A DNA stretch of 64,000 bases from Phialophora verrucosa (lineage: Eukaryota > Ascomycota > Eurotiomycetes > Chaetothyriales > Herpotrichiellaceae). Location: the NCBI GenBank assembly GCA_002099365.1, contig MSED01000013.1:1-64000 (forward strand), given 5' to 3'. The notes under the pieces were generated by a model. The model ran no database searches and was not told the origin of the DNA. It worked only from the letters and a program-made list of their open reading frames with translations. Shown here one piece after another: positions 21,701 through 37,200 of this stretch. The translations under genes were made by a program, and so were the position numbers. Every line of letters starts with the position of its first letter. The stretch's first letter is position 1.

Positions 21701-24700
21701 GCTTTAATAAAGATTATCTAATATGTCCGCGATTATATTATAGTAGCTACCCCTATTTACCGATAAAGATATAGGGGTAGTATAAAGATTTATTATTAGA
21801 TATTAAAGCGAAGATTAATTTAATATCCTTAAGTTTAGTTAAAGATTAAGGATTATCTTAATTTATATAAAAGATAAAGTTTATTTATAATACTATAAGA
21901 TTTAACGGAGACCGAGAAGATTTTATAGGTATAATTAAAGATATAGTAATTAATATCGCCGGTATTAAAGTCTTAATTAATATCTATATAATAAATATTA
22001 TAAATTTAATATATCGCTTTATTTTAAGTAAACTATTTTAGAAGGCTACTTAAGGCTTAGTCTAGAAGAAGGATAATAATATATATATTATAAGTTTAAT
22101 AAATAGCTTTAACGGGAAGCGGCTTTAGCTTCTTATATAGTTAGCTCCGGATTTTAGTAATAATATAATAATAAGGTTAATAGTTAAGTTTATATATATA
22201 TTTACTTTAAAAGGCTAAGTAAGTATAAAGAGATAAAAAGGTCTATACTCGCTTTAGTTAGGGCTCGGCGAAATTAAGGGAGAATATAAATAATTAACTT
22301 TAAGATAAATAAGAATAATATTTTAATCTCCGCCTTAAATATTTATAATTTAAGTAATAATAAGTTTAATAAAATATACTTTTAGGCTTAATCTTTTAAT
22401 ATTAAAGATAATTAGTAATTAGTAAAGTTCTTAAGATTATTTAATAAAGAAATTATAATATAAGACTTAAAGAATAAATAATATTATAAATAATATTAAT
22501 TTAGGAAGCCTTTAGAAGTTTATATAAATACTTTATATAAGCGGAAAGTTAATAAGATAAAACTTATTAATTTAGATTTCTAGGACGGTTTAACGCCTAA
22601 TAGGCTCTTAAACTAGCGTATAAAGGTATAGGAGTAGATAATAGCTGCCTATAACGGCCGGCTATATATATTCTCGGATTAGATAAGTCTACGCTTTACT
22701 AAATTTCCTTAAGGGTAACGCTTAACGCTCGAATATTTAGAGAAACTAGTTATCGAATTTAATTTAATATTTAATAAGAAAGAGATTTTTATAAAGATTT
22801 TATATAACTACGAAGGAGCTCTAGCTTAAGACCTTAAAGAAATTAGGCGGATTTATTATAAAGTAATATCTCTATAGGTAATAAGGACTATTCTATATAC
22901 TCTATAGTAAGTAAAAAGCTTTCTTATCCCGAAAGTACTTAAGCTAGTAGTAATTATACTAATAAAGGAGAAGATTAACTTAGATCTCTTTAAACTAAGA
23001 TATAAATTATACCGGAACCTATTTTTTTTAATTAAGAAAAAGAAGTCTAGAGAGTATTAATTAGTAATTATAATATAAAATATTAATTAAATAATAATTT
23101 AAGATATAAATTTATCTTCTTTAGTTAATAACTTCGCGAAAGAGTTTAGCGGAATATAGATAACCTTCTTATTAAATTAGCTCTCGAGTTATAATTAGAT
23201 TAAATTTATAAAAGAGAATTAGGATTTAATAGATATTTATACTTTAATTAAACTTATTTATTATATAATACTTTTATAAGATATAACTAATTCTATAGCG
23301 TAATTTATACGGATTATAAATTAGATTCTAAAGGAATAGATATTAAAAGCTATTCGGCTATTTCTAGATAATATTAGTATAAAGAGGCTAAAGAGCGATT
23401 ATTAATAATAAGAGATAGTTTCTCGAGTCCGCTTATATATACTAGAATATCTAATAAATCTAGATATAATATTACTTAATCTTAAGCTTACTAATACTAC
23501 TATAGCCGGATAAAAACTATAGCTCTATATATAAGGGATTAAGATAGTCGAGTATATCTATAATCGGGATAGACGATATCTATAATAATTTAAGATTTAT
23601 AAGATCTTAATATAGCTAACTCCGATAAACTAGCTAAAACTTTATAAATTCCTTAAGATTTATATATATTATTATATATAGATTTTATATTTTACGATAA
23701 TAGTAAAGCCTTTATATAACTTACTTTAAAAGAATATTATTTAGATCTAAATAAAGATATATATTAAGAATATAGAAAGACTAAAGAAGGTATTATCCTC
23801 TATTCTTGTATTAATTAGTCTAGATTATCGAGAAGACGCCGGCTTAATTATACTTACTATCGATATTAGCGGAAAAGGTTAAGGTACTATAATTATATAG
23901 GTAAATTCGATAATAGATAAATAATAGGCTATAAGATATAAGAGCGATATCTAGTTTAAGACTAAAAGGGAGTATAACGTATTTAAGCGGGAGGCCCGCG
24001 GATTACTAAAAGCTCTTAAGAAGTTTAAATATTAGCTATATACTATTTATTTTATTATAAAGACTAATATAATAACTCTTATAACCTAGTTTAATTAGTA
24101 GTCTATTAACTTACCCGGGGCTATCGTTAATTAATAGCTAGTATAGATCTATAGATTTAATTTCGAAGTATAATATATTCTAGATAAGTAGAATATAGTT
24201 ACTAATATCTTATCTTAACGCCCTCCGATCTAGGAAGATATTAAAGAAGTTAAATAAGAAAAGGATATCGAGGATTAGATTAAAGCTTAAATACTCTTTA
24301 TATAGGGAAGCCTTTAACCGATTAAATAGAATATTACTTATTAAGATTTTACTCTAGTAAGGCTTATAGTTACTTATATCTAAGATTAATCTATAAGCTT
24401 TAATAAATTATATATAATCTAGTTATTTAAAGGAGAGTACTTAGAGGAATCGAAAAGGCTCGCTAAATATCTATAAGATTAGTAGTATCCTTTAGGGATA
24501 AATAATAATAAATTTTAGAAACTCTAAAAAGATTTAGCTAACTATTTTATAAGAGGAGAGTATTTATTTTAGAAGCTAATAGAGAATAAGCTAAGTAGAA
24601 GAGTAATTAATAATAATATAGAGAAGCGAAGAATACTTAAAGTAATATATAATAATACTAGATATTTTAGTTAAGAAGTAATATATTAAAGGATATTTAA

Positions 24701-26347
24701 CTATTATTATTAAGAGAGTTAATATCGAGATATAAAAGTATTTATAAAGATTTATTTAAAATATTAATTCTATATAAGCTAAAGGCTATATAATATAATA
24801 TTTTCGACTTTAGTTAATAAGTACTAGAAATAGATTAGTATTAATTATACTTTAATACTAATATCTTAAGGAAAGAGATATCTTATTAAAGCCTAAAGTA
24901 ATATAAGCGGCTAGATAGAAGTATAAGGTATTATAGCTGCTAATAGTACTACTATAGTAAAGTTTCTTTAGGAGGAGATTATCTATTACTATAGACTATT
25001 TAAACGACTAGTATATAATAGCGGACCGGAGAATAAGGGTTAGGTAAAAGCACTTATAGATAGATATAGAATTAAATATATAGTTATCTCTATATATTAT
25101 TTATAAGCGAATAGCTAAATAGAAGTTAAGTATAAAGGCGTTACGAACACTCTCTTAAAGATAACTTATACCGATAGCGACGGTATTTAAATAAATTATC
25201 TTTATATTATTCTTTAGGCTAACCGGATAATAGTTAAAGCTAGAACCGATATAATACTATATAAAGTTATATTCCTTAAATAACTAATTCTTTTTATTAA
25301 ACTTAAGATTATAATATAGAATATTATAAATTAGGATAAGGTTATTAATATTACTAATTTAATTATTATATATATATAAGCTCTTAAAAGGTATAATTAA
25401 GACTTAAAAGAAGCGGCGATATATCTAAACTAGATATAAAGGTTAAGAAAGAAGTACTTTAATAAAAGCTATAACCTATACTTATAACTACTCGAGAAGA
25501 GTATACTAATATTAAGCTATAATATAGTCGGGTTAATAAATATATTTATAGAGAAGAAGTTAGCGTTCCGCTAATTTAGACTATTTAGAATTATAGAGGC
25601 GAATTAAGAGAAGAGAATATATATTTTAGCGGAACTTAATAGTTCTTAATTATAGAGAACTTATATAGTTAGTTATCTTAAGCGATTTTACTAATACTTT
25701 AATAATTTTCTTATAGATATTAAACCTATATTTAAAGATAATCTTTAGGAAGAAGAAGCTCGCGAAGTTTTAACTTTTAATCTTTTTTATCTCGCGGATA
25801 TTAAAGAGTCTTCGAATAACGATAATATATCTTCTTTATAAAAGATATCTTTATATTTATATTAAAGCCGGCGGCTTAAATAAAGAGCGAAAATACTATC
25901 GCCGATAAATAAAGAACTAGTATTTATAGTAAAGATATCTTTAGTTAGCGATAAAATTTAGGAATAGTATATCGGCTTAAATATATTTAAAGAGTCTATA
26001 GAAGAATAAGGTAAATATTCTACTTTATACTATATTTTACTATTATAAAGTAGTAAGAGAGGTATAGTGTTATTATCGCTAGTATAGGAAAGTTTAAAGT
26101 TAAATTTCTTTAGTTTATATATAGTTTTCTTTTAGTTAAGTTATAATAATTTAATATTTAGAGTATAGTTATAATAGGGATTTTCTTAAAATTAAGTTAC
26201 TTTAGTTCGCGGATCTTATTATCCTATTAGCTTAGGATCTTAAAGAAGAGAGAAGCGATATTAGAGCGAAGTATTATTACTTTAAGTGTAGTAAATATTA
26301 GAATAGATAAATAAAGCTAGAAAAGTTAAGTTAAGAATAGTATAGTA
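18750..26347 (+). pseudogene. Gypsy gag-pol unit E1, RIP-killed
   Basis: The plus-strand frames, with many TAA/TAG stops, keep the order gag, protease, RT, RNase H and integrase. Gag lies at about 19700-20600 (FNGKNATTFFKEFKELYG). An aspartic-protease-like region is near 21750-22050. RT lies at about 22980-23450 (YRNLFFLIKKKKSREYQLV region, then QDITNSIAQFIRI). RNase H lies at about 23780-24200. The integrase zinc-binding and core region is at 24560-25330 (ISIYYLQANSQIEVKYKG, matching the YHPQANG...ERGHK pattern of fungal Gypsy integrases). No intact frame remains. Confidence 0.85.
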
Positions 26348-26647
26348 TAATAGGGCGGTAATACTTACAGCGCTAATTAGCTATACGTACCTATATAATA
26401 TATAGATAAGTAACCGTACTATCTAATTAGTTAAATCCTTAGCGTAAGGCTATATACCTCCGCTATATATTATAAATAGAGTAGTTATATATATTTAATA
26501 TATATATATACTATAGGTAATAAAATATATAACACTATTACTTATAAAGCTGTTTATTACTATATAGTGTACCGGGGACGAAGAGATAGTGCCTACCGCC
26601 GTACGACCCTCTATCTAGAGGCTATAAAGCCTTACCCTAGTTTATTA
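26348..26647 (+). repeat. LTR 2 of the inner Gypsy array, shared by E1 and E2
   Basis: Serves as the 3' LTR of E1 and the 5' LTR of E2. A single shared LTR between two internal regions is the usual product of LTR-LTR recombination. Confidence 0.8.
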
Positions 26648-29600
26648 GTGCCTCTAATAAGAACGTTCACTTAAGAATATTTAGACTATAGTGATACAGG
26701 TAAGTCTATACACGGTAGGACGATTAGATAGATAACTAAATAACGAAACGACGATATAACGCTATAAATAACCGAGGACCGACTAGACTAACTGCTTATC
26801 TACTTACCGACTAATTAACTAAAACTAGAGAAGCTAGCTATATATATAGAACCGCTGTACGAGAGAATCGTCTAAATTACTAGCTAAGTAAGTCCGTCCC
26901 GCTATACGAGCGTAGATTATAAACTATACTAGCTATTTAAGGAGACCGCTACTTGAGGTATTCTTTCGAGGTCCTAGCTATATATATTAGCTGTTACTAT
27001 ATAGGGCGGAAACTAATAACTAAATAACTATCTAAAAGACTAGAGACTAACGACTAATACTTAAAGAGAGGAATATAGTTAACCTTAATACCTCTTAAGC
27101 TTTAGAAGAGAGTAGGCTATTTAAGATTAAAGATTTACTCGACGAGAAACTAGTATTAAAGTATTAGCTGTATTTAGTAAAGAGAGACTTAATAGTCGGA
27201 TATAAAGGAATAACTATAAGTAGCGATAGAGATTACTAGAATTAAATTAAGAGAGAGGATCCTCTAAGGCCCCTAAGACTGCCTATAAATACTTAAGAAG
27301 CGGTAATTATTAATTATTAAGAGAAGTAGTCTTTTATATATATAAAAATAATAAAATATATAAATATTTAAAGTTTAGATTACTTTACTTAAAAAGATAA
27401 GACTTATATTTATTTTATTTTATTAATTTAATAAAGCTAAAGATAGCTTTATCCGAAGCTTCGAATAGAAAAGAAAAGATAGTATCGTCTACCGCGGCGA
27501 ATAATATTATATAGAGATTATTAACGCCGAAAATCTTAACGCCGCCGGTATATACTTCTCCTATAGTAATATCTATAAGAGAGATACCTTAGAGCTTAAA
27601 TAGAAGCGATAACCTACTATACTTTAACGGAAGGAACGTAACTACTTTCTTTAAAGAGTTCGAAGAGCTATACGAGTATAATTAAGTAATAAATAATAAA
27701 GAGCGTATTTAAAGATCTATATATTTTATATTAAAGATAGAGAAAGAGAGATATAAAGAGCTTATAGAGTATAATAAAATAGATTAGATAAAGTTTAAAG
27801 AGAGAGTTTTAAATAAATATAAGGATTGAGATAAGATATAATAAATAATAAGTATATATTATCTTTATACGCTCTTAAGACGCCGTCGCGATAAGTCCTA
27901 GAACCTTAATTTATACTTCTATTAGTTCCGTAAGGCTATAAAATACCTAATCGATAATAAAGCGGAGACTAACTATACTTACTACCGTCTTTTCCTCTCT
28001 AGACTACTAAAGATATATATAAATAAGATCTAGAAGAAGTAGAACTTACTAAATAGAAAGCTAAAGAACTTAAATTTCTAGAAGTACTAAGAATAAATAA
28101 GAGACTTATAGAAAGTTAATAATAAAATTAGTAAGTTTATATAGGGTGTACTAAACGAGAAATATTAAGATCTAATATATAAGAAGAAGACTTAACCTTT
28201 TATATTCCGGAAAGAAGAAGCTTAAGAAGATAAATATTAAAAAGATTAACTAAATAGTATAACCGTAAAGACCGAAGAGAATATATAGATATAGTTAATA
28301 AAGCTTATAACCTTAGGAAATACTATATCCTTAATAGATAAACTAACTCGATTAATAAAAGCGCTTATACTACTGATCTAGACGCGTAATATAATTACTC
28401 TTAACTTTATAAATAGATTAATTAAAGCCTTAAGGGGAGTTCCTCCGAAAGCGATTTAGCCTTCTCGAGGACCTTCTTTCTAAGAATAGTTAGTAAGGTT
28501 TAGTAGTAATCTATAGTATTATACTAAAGGGTAATCTAGTTAATATAAGTTAAATATAAGTACTACTAAAGGGAGCTATTTCCTTTATGACTAATAAAGC
28601 TATATATTACGTAAAGATTTATAGTAGATATATTAAAAGACCGCTAATATATTATATCTTAACCTAGATTATAAGATTACGCTAGAGAGGTTCCGCGGTT
28701 AAAACCGGCCCTTACTAGTACTACTAATTCTATAGAAAGAGACGAAGCTTAAACGCCTAGAATAGATTACGCGCGAGATTAATAAGTATACTAGTATCTC
28801 TTTTAAATAGCCTTACGGGACGAAGAAAGAGGATCTAAAGCCGCCCTTAGTAAGGATAAACCTTATTCGAGCGGTAGGATTAAAGCTAGATTATAGTACA
28901 CTAAAAGACTCGAAAGATAATTTATATATACCGAAACCGGCTAAGCTAAAAGGGATTTATATTAACTAGCCGAAGACTAATATTTATATTAACGCTCTTA
29001 GGAAGCGACCGGTATTATAGTAAGAAGAATATATATAAGCGAAGTATCTTTAGACTAGTATTTATAAACTTATTATAGATAGTTAATAATATTATATAAT
29101 ATAATAAATAAGACCGAATAAAGAGATTATCTTTAATAGTACTATAGATAATATTCTCGCGCTAAAATAGTCGATTAATTAAAGGCCGCTAATAACTCTA
29201 TATAATATATAAAATAACCGAATATATAACCTACGATCGGAAGATACTAAAATAGGCGACGACGATAAGTATATACGCCTAAGGTAAGTTTTATAGCGCT
29301 TATATATTACGAAGAAGATATAGTACGGATCGCCTAGTCCTAGGCCTCTCCGGAAGGTACTCTTATAAGATTTAAATAGTACCGGGAGAATTATTAACTA
29401 GCTACTAGATTAAGAGGTAACTATTTAATTATAGAACCTACTATTAACGAAAGAAGTATATAACGAGTAGTTTTCTCGTAAGTATTAGTATTATAATAAA
29501 GGTAGGTAAGAGCTAATTTATTAGATATATCCTCTATAAGTTAGAATAATATAGACTTAGAAAGAACTTATTATAAGAGTTAATATAGTATAGATAAGCC

Positions 29601-32600
29601 TAAATAAAGACTGTCCGATACGTCCGCGACTATATTATAGTAGCTATCCTTATTTACCGGTAAAGATACGAAGGTAGTATAAAGATTTATTACTAAATAT
29701 TAAAGCGGAAATTAATTTAATATCCTTAAGTTTAGTTAAAGACCGAAGATTATCTCGATTTATATAAAAGATAAAGTTTATTTATAATACTATAGGATTT
29801 AATAGAGACTAAAAAGATTTCGTAGATATAATTAAAGATATAGTAGTTAATATCGCTAATATTAAAGTCTTAACTAATATCTATATAATAGATATTATAG
29901 ATCTAATATATCGCTTTATTCTAGATAAGCTATTCTAGAAGGCTACCTAAGGTTTAATCTAGAAGAAGAACGATAATATATATATTATAAGTCTAATAGA
30001 TAGCTTTAACGAAAAGCGGCTCTAGCTTCTTATATAGTTAGCTTTAGATCTTAGTAATAATATAACGATAAGGTCGATAATTAAGCTTATATATATATCT
30101 ACTTTAAAAGGCTAGGCGAATATAAAGAGATAAAAAGATCTATACTCGCTTTAGTTAGGGCTTAACGAAATTAAGAGAGAGCGTAAGTAATCGACTTTAA
30201 GGTAAATAAAAATAATACTTTAATCTTTACCTTAAATACTTATAATTTAAGCGACGATAAGTTTAATAAAATATACTTTTAGGCTTGACCTTTTAATATT
30301 AAAGATAACTAATAACTAGTAAAGTCCTTAAGATTATTTAATAAAGAAGCTATAATATAAGACTTAAAGAATAAATAATATTATAAATAATATTAATCTA
30401 GGAAGCCTTTAAAAGCTCGTGTAAATATCTTATATAAGTAGAAAACTAATAAAATAAAACCTATTAATTTAGATTTCTAGAATAGTTCGACGCCTAGTAA
30501 GCTCTTAAACTAGCGTATAAAGGTATAAGAGTAGATAATAGCTGCCTATAACGGCCGGCTATATATATTCTTAAATTAGATAAATCTACGCCTTATTAGA
30601 TTTCCTCGGGGGTAGCGCTTAACGCCCGAATATTTAGAGAAACTAGTTATCGGACTTAATTTAACGCCTAATAAGAAGGAGATCCTTATAGAGATTCTAT
30701 ATAACCGCGAAGAAGCTCTAGCTTAGGACCTTAAAGAAATTAGGCGGATTTATTGTAAAGTAATATCTCTATAGGTAATAAGAATTATTCTATATATCTC
30801 GTAATAAATAAAGAGCTTCTTTATCCCGAAAGTACTTAAGCTAGTAATAATTATACTAGTAAAGGAGAAGATTAACTTAGATCTCTTTAAATCGAGATAT
30901 AGATTATACTAAAACCTGTTCTTTCTAGTTAAAAAAAAGAAGCCTAAAGAGTATTAATTAGTAATTATAGTATAGAATATTAATTAAATAATAATTCGAG
31001 ATATAAATCTACCTCCTTTAGCTAACGACTTCGCGAAAGAGTTTAGCGGAATATAGATAACCTCTTTATTAAATTAGCTCTTAGGCTATAATTAAATTAA
31101 ACTTATAAAAGAGAGCCGAAATCTAACGGAGATTTATACTCTAATCGGATTTATTTATTATATAACGCTTCTATAAGGTATAACTAATTCTGTAGCGTAA
31201 TTTATACGGATTACGAACTAGATTCTAAAGAAATAGATACCGAAAGCTACTCGGTTATTTCTAAATAATATTAGTGTAAAAGGACTAAAGAGTAATTATT
31301 AGTAACTAGAGGTAGTTCCCTAAGTATATTTATATATACTAGAATATCTAATAAATCTAGATACGGTACTACTTAATCTTAAGCTTACTAGTGCTACTAT
31401 AGCCGGATAAAAACTATAGCTCTATATATGAGGGATTAAGATAGTTAAGTATATTTATAATCGAGATAAATAATATCTATAATAGTCTAAGATTTATAAG
31501 ATCCTAATATAGCTAACTTTAATAAATTAGCTAGAACTTTATAGATTTCTTAGAATCTATATATACTATTATATATAGATTTTCTATTTTACGATAATAG
31601 TAGAGCCTTTATATAACTTACTTTAAAAGAATATTATCTAGATCTAAGTAAAGATATACGCTAAAAGTATAGAAGGACTAAAAAAGATATTATTTACTAC
31701 TTCTGTATTAATTAGTCTAGATTATCGAGAAGGCGCCGGCCTAATTATACTTACCGTTAACGTTAGCGGAAGAAGCTAGAATATTATAATTATATAAATA
31801 GATCTAGTAATAAGTAAATAATATACTATAAGATATAAGAGTAGTATTTAGTCTAAGACTAAAAGAGAATATAATATACTTAAGCGGAAAGCTCGCAGAT
31901 TACTAAAAGCCCTTAAGAAGTTTAAATATTAGCTATATACTATTTACTTTATTATAGAGACTAATATAATAACTCTTACGGCCTAGCTTAACTAATAGTC
32001 GACCGATTTACCCGAGACTATTATTAATTAATAGCTAATATAGATCCGTAGATTTAATTTCGAAGTACAGTATATTCTAGATAAGTAGAATATAGTTACC
32101 GATACCTTATCTCGACGCCCTCCGACCTAGGAAGATATTGAAGAAGCTAAGTAGGAAGAGGATATTAAGGAATAAATTAAAGCTTAAATACTCTTCGTAT
32201 AGGGAAGCCTTCGACCGATTAAATAAAATACTATTTGTTAAGACTTTAGTTTAGTAAAACCTATAGTTACTTATACCTAAGATTGATCTGTAAGCTCCGG
32301 GGAACTTTATATAATCTAGTTATTTAAGGGAGAGTACTTAGAGGAATTAAAGAGGCTCGCTAAATATCTATAAGACTAGTAATGTCCTCTAAAGATAAAT
32401 AATAATAAGTTTCGGAAACTATAGAAGGATTTAGCTAACTACTTCGTTAAAGGAGAGTATCTATTTTAAAAGCTAATAGAAAATAAGTTAAGTAGAAGAG
32501 TAATTAATAATAATATAGAAAAGTAAAGGATACTTAAAGTAATATATAATAATACTAGATATTTTAGTTAAGAAGTAATATATTAAAGAGTATTTAACCG

Positions 32601-34240
32601 TTACTACTAAAAGAGTTAATACTAAGATATAGAAATATTTATAAAGATCTATCCGGAATATTAATTCTATATAAGCTAAAGGCTATATAATATAATATTC
32701 CCGACTTTAGTCGATAAGCGCTAGAAATAAATTAGTGTTAATTATATCTCGATATTAATATCTTAAGAAAAGAAATATTTTATTAAAGCCTAAAGTAATA
32801 TAAGCGGTTAGATAAAAGCTTAAGATATTATAGCTGCTAATAGTACTACTATAGTAAAGTTCCTTTAGAAAGAGATTATCTATTGTTATAGATTATTTAG
32901 ACGACTAGTATACGATAGCGGACCGAAGAATAAAGGTTAAGTAAAAGTATTTATAGATAGATATAAGATTAAATATATAGTTACCTCTATATATTATCTG
33001 TAAGCGAACGGCTAGATAAAAGTTAAGTATAAAGGCGTTATAAACGCTCTCTTAAAGATAACTTATACTAACGACGGCGGTACTTAAATAAATTACCTTT
33101 ATATTATTCTTTAGGCTGACCGAATAATAGTTAAAGCTAGAACCGATATAATACTATATAAAGTTAAGTTCCTTAAACGACTAATTCTTCTTATTAAACT
33201 TAAGATTACGATATAGAATATTATAAATTAAGATAAGGTTATTAATATTACTAATTTAATTACTATATATATATAAACTCTCGAAAGGCGTAACTAAAAT
33301 TTAGAAGAGGCGGTAGTATATCTAAACTAGATATAAAGGCTAAAAAAGAAGTACTTTAACGAAAGCTATAACCTATACTTATAACTACTTAAGGAGAGTA
33401 TATTAGTATTAAGCTATAATATAGCCGGGTTAATAAATATATCTATAGAGAAGAAGTTAGTGTTCTATTAGTTTAGACTATTTAGAATTATAAAGGCGAA
33501 TTAAGAGAAGGGGATATATATTCTAGCGGAACTTAATAGTTCTCGACTATAGAGAACTTATATAGCTAGTTGTCTTAAGCGATTTTACTAATACTCTAAA
33601 GATTTCCTTATAAATACTAAACTTACGCCTAAAGATAATCCTTAGAAAGAAAAAGCTCGCGAAGTTTTAACTTTTAATCTTTTTTATCTCGCGAATATTA
33701 AAGAGTCTTTAGACGATAATAATATACCTTCTCTATAAAAGATACCTTTACGCTTATGCTATAGTCGACGGCTTAAATAGAGAGCGAGAATATTATCGCC
33801 GACGAATAAAGAACCTATATTTACAGTAAAGATATCTTTAGTTAGCGATAAAATTCGAGAATAGTATACTAAGTTAAATATATTTAGTAAGTCTATAGAG
33901 AAGTAAAGTAAATATTCTACTTTATACTGTACTCTACTATATAAAGTAGTAAGGAAAGTATAGTATTACTATCGCTAGTATAGGAAAGTTTAAGATTAAA
34001 TTTCTTTAGTTATTTATAGTTTTCTTTTAGTTAGGTTATAATAATCTAGTGTTTAAAGTATAGTTATAATAGGGATTTTCTTAAAATTAAGTTACTTTAG
34101 TTCGCGGATCTTATTATTCTATTAGCTTAGGATCTTAAAGAAGAGAGAAGCGATACTAGAGTGAGGTATTACTACTCTAGATGTAGTAGATATTAGAATA
34201 GATAAATAAAGTTAAAAAAGTTAAGCTAGGAATAGTATAG
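26648..34240 (+). pseudogene. Gypsy gag-pol unit E2, RIP-killed
   Basis: Colinear copy of E1 offset by about 7.9 kb, with gag, protease, RT, RNase H and integrase regions in the same order. The differences I compared are mostly C/T or G/A, as expected if each copy was hit separately by RIP. Its 3' end (GAATAGTATAGTATA) runs straight into unit F1 without an LTR, unlike E1. Confidence 0.83.
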
Positions 34241-37200
34241 TATATCTAGGGCGAAGAAAAATTAAGGTTAGCGCTAAGACCTTTAGTGCTATCTTTAATT
34301 AGCTGTATATACTTATATATTATATAAAGTTTCTAGAAGCGTTATAATTAGTTAGACGTTAATATAGTTAGGAGAGATATAATATTAAACGCTCTTAATA
34401 ATAAATCGAGTACTAGTTATTAATAAAAGAAATAAAGTATTTAATAATATTAAATAATAAATATTTTAAGTATATATAATTATAATTAGAAGAGGTTAAT
34501 AAACTAATATTTATATAGCTGTCCGATCTTTTAAATCTCTATTCTTAAGCTATTATATAGTAAATATATATTATTTAGTCTAAAGGTCTTAATAAGTCTA
34601 AGAGGTAAAGGGAGTAATAAAAATACTTTATTATCTATAAATAGTAATATCTTACCTTATTATACTATTACTTAATACTAAAGAGTATTAGTTTATAATA
34701 TATACTCGTCCTTACCCTCTCTCTCTCGATTACTTATAAATACCTTTCTCTTTAACCTTACGCCTTCCTTCCTTAATATAAACTTTAACTATTAAATAGT
34801 TCTTCTTTATTACTAGTTTAATCTTCTAAATTATTTTAGAATCTTTAAATTAATCTTCGACGCTTCTATAACTACTAGCGTTTTTATTAAGTTTATCTTT
34901 TCTCTCTCTCTTTAATATTTTAATTACTATAAATCTTGTTTAACTATACGCTTTATCCCTATTACCTTTTAGATTTATCTTTATAGCTTCTTACTAAAGA
35001 CTTAGGTTAATCCTACTATTAAGATATCTAGAGCTTAGCGTTAATTATAACTAAAGCCGCCGGTTATTCAGCTAAATCCTAACTCTATAGTTCCTACTAG
35101 TTAATAATAAAAGTACTAAGCTCTTAATACCTATATAGTTAATAATTAGCCTATCTTACTAGTACGCTACCCTACCCGAACTAAAGAAGTATCCCTTAAA
35201 GTTACTGTCGAAGCTATTAATTAGAATAATTTAGATCGCGTTAATAACTTCTTTAGCTATATCGAGATTAAGTATAAGGAAATAAGTAACTAGCGTAACG
35301 CGATAGCCTAAAAGATCTATAACTTAATAAAGTATTATAAATTTACTAAAACCGAATTTAAGAAGTACTATATATTAATTTCCGGAAAAAAAGAGTTTAG
35401 TAAAAGACGTAACTATTAAGGAGAACTCCGATTAAAACTCCTTTTAGATTACGCGCGTATAAGCGATATTAAAGTATTTATTAATAAGTATAAAGAAAAG
35501 AATATTAAGCTACCCTTAAAAGAAATTACGAAGTTATCTCTCTAGACTTCCGTAGAGTTCTTTAACTAGTTAATTATTCTATATAGCGAAGATACTATTA
35601 CTTTATTAAATTAGTATTAATATATTCGAAAGTACTTACTATATTTTAATAAAACGCCTTTAATAATACTATAAATAGCCTTATATAAGATAATCTATCG
35701 ACTTACGAGAATTAAGAGAGAGTTAAAACTAAAGCGCTACTTCTCCGCTATATCGTATTTAACCGCTAATGATTTATAAATTATTATAGATAGAGGTATA
35801 GCTACTAATAAGACTACCCGAGACTAAAATTAAAGTAATTCTAAATAGGCTCTTATAATTAGAAGATATAGACTAACTAAAGTAGATAAACTATTTTAGG
35901 TCGGCGCCTGATCTCTTAACTATATAAACTTAATCGTCTTAAAAGGATATCTAGACGCGAAGATAGCTCTATTTACGCCGCCGAAGTAAATTATTAAATC
36001 TATACTAAAGACTACTAGTCCTCGGCCTATACTAGAGACTATAAGTTATTAGCCTATTACGCGTATAGAGACCGGTAAACTTCCTACTCCTATAATCGCG
36101 AATCTTTTAGGATTAGATAGGCCTACTACTACCTTAATTAAGCGGCCGAATATTTAGAGAAAACGGATTAAGTAAGCTAGTTTAGAATTACTTTAAACTT
36201 TAAGTCCTATAGCGCTAATTCCTATAAAGCTGTAGTAAAGTATAGTAATAATTAGATTAAGTTTAGCTAAGGTATATTAAAAAGAATTAGTTTAGCTTAT
36301 AAAGCTAGATAAACTTTATTCTATTTTCGGAAGTAAAGAATAAGTAGAGCTAATAAAGAATAACCTTATTAATATTTCGAGAGTATAAAAAAGACCTCAC
36401 CTATAAATAACGACTTTTAGCTCTAATACTTTAACGCCTATATATAAATTATCTATAAAGAAGCCGAAAATCTCTAGTATATTCTATAGTATTAAAATTA
36501 GTTAATAAACTATAAACTAAAAAATATATATTATAAGTCTCTTTAGTATTATTCCTCCGCTCGAGTCGATTATAACTAATACTTCTTTAACGTTACCGAA
36601 TCTAATCTTAAATACTTAGCTAGCTATTTAGTTTATCTAGTTAATAATTTAGCGGTATATTTATTAATAGAACTTTAAGCTATAAAAGTTACTAGTAATA
36701 AAGGAAGATATAGTATATTATTATAAATTTAGAGCTAATAAAATAATTAGCGCGCTATCGCTACTTATAAAATATATACCTAGATCCTATATAGCTATAT
36801 ACCTTTATATAGCCGAGAAGAGTATTAAATTATACTTTAAAGGTCTAGAATAAATTATAGTATATTATAAAGATCCGATAAAAGGTCTTAGTTAACTAAT
36901 CGAGAGATAGAAAAAGGAATAGAGTTAGCGGCGTTATTAAGTTCTTCTTAGCTACTTTAATTATTATATAGTTAATATTTTATCTTATAGCCTAAAGATA
37001 GCTCGCTTTAATCTTACTAATTCCGGATAGATTAGTAACTCCTTTATCGAAGCCGGAATTACTTCTCGCTGTAAAGAGACTTATATATAATATAAATATA
37101 TTATAAGCTTAGTATTCTAAAGCTAAGTTAATTCCTACCTTATAGCTAAACGAATAGTTAAGTTTAAAGGTTAGGGAGATATAAATAACTATATAAGACG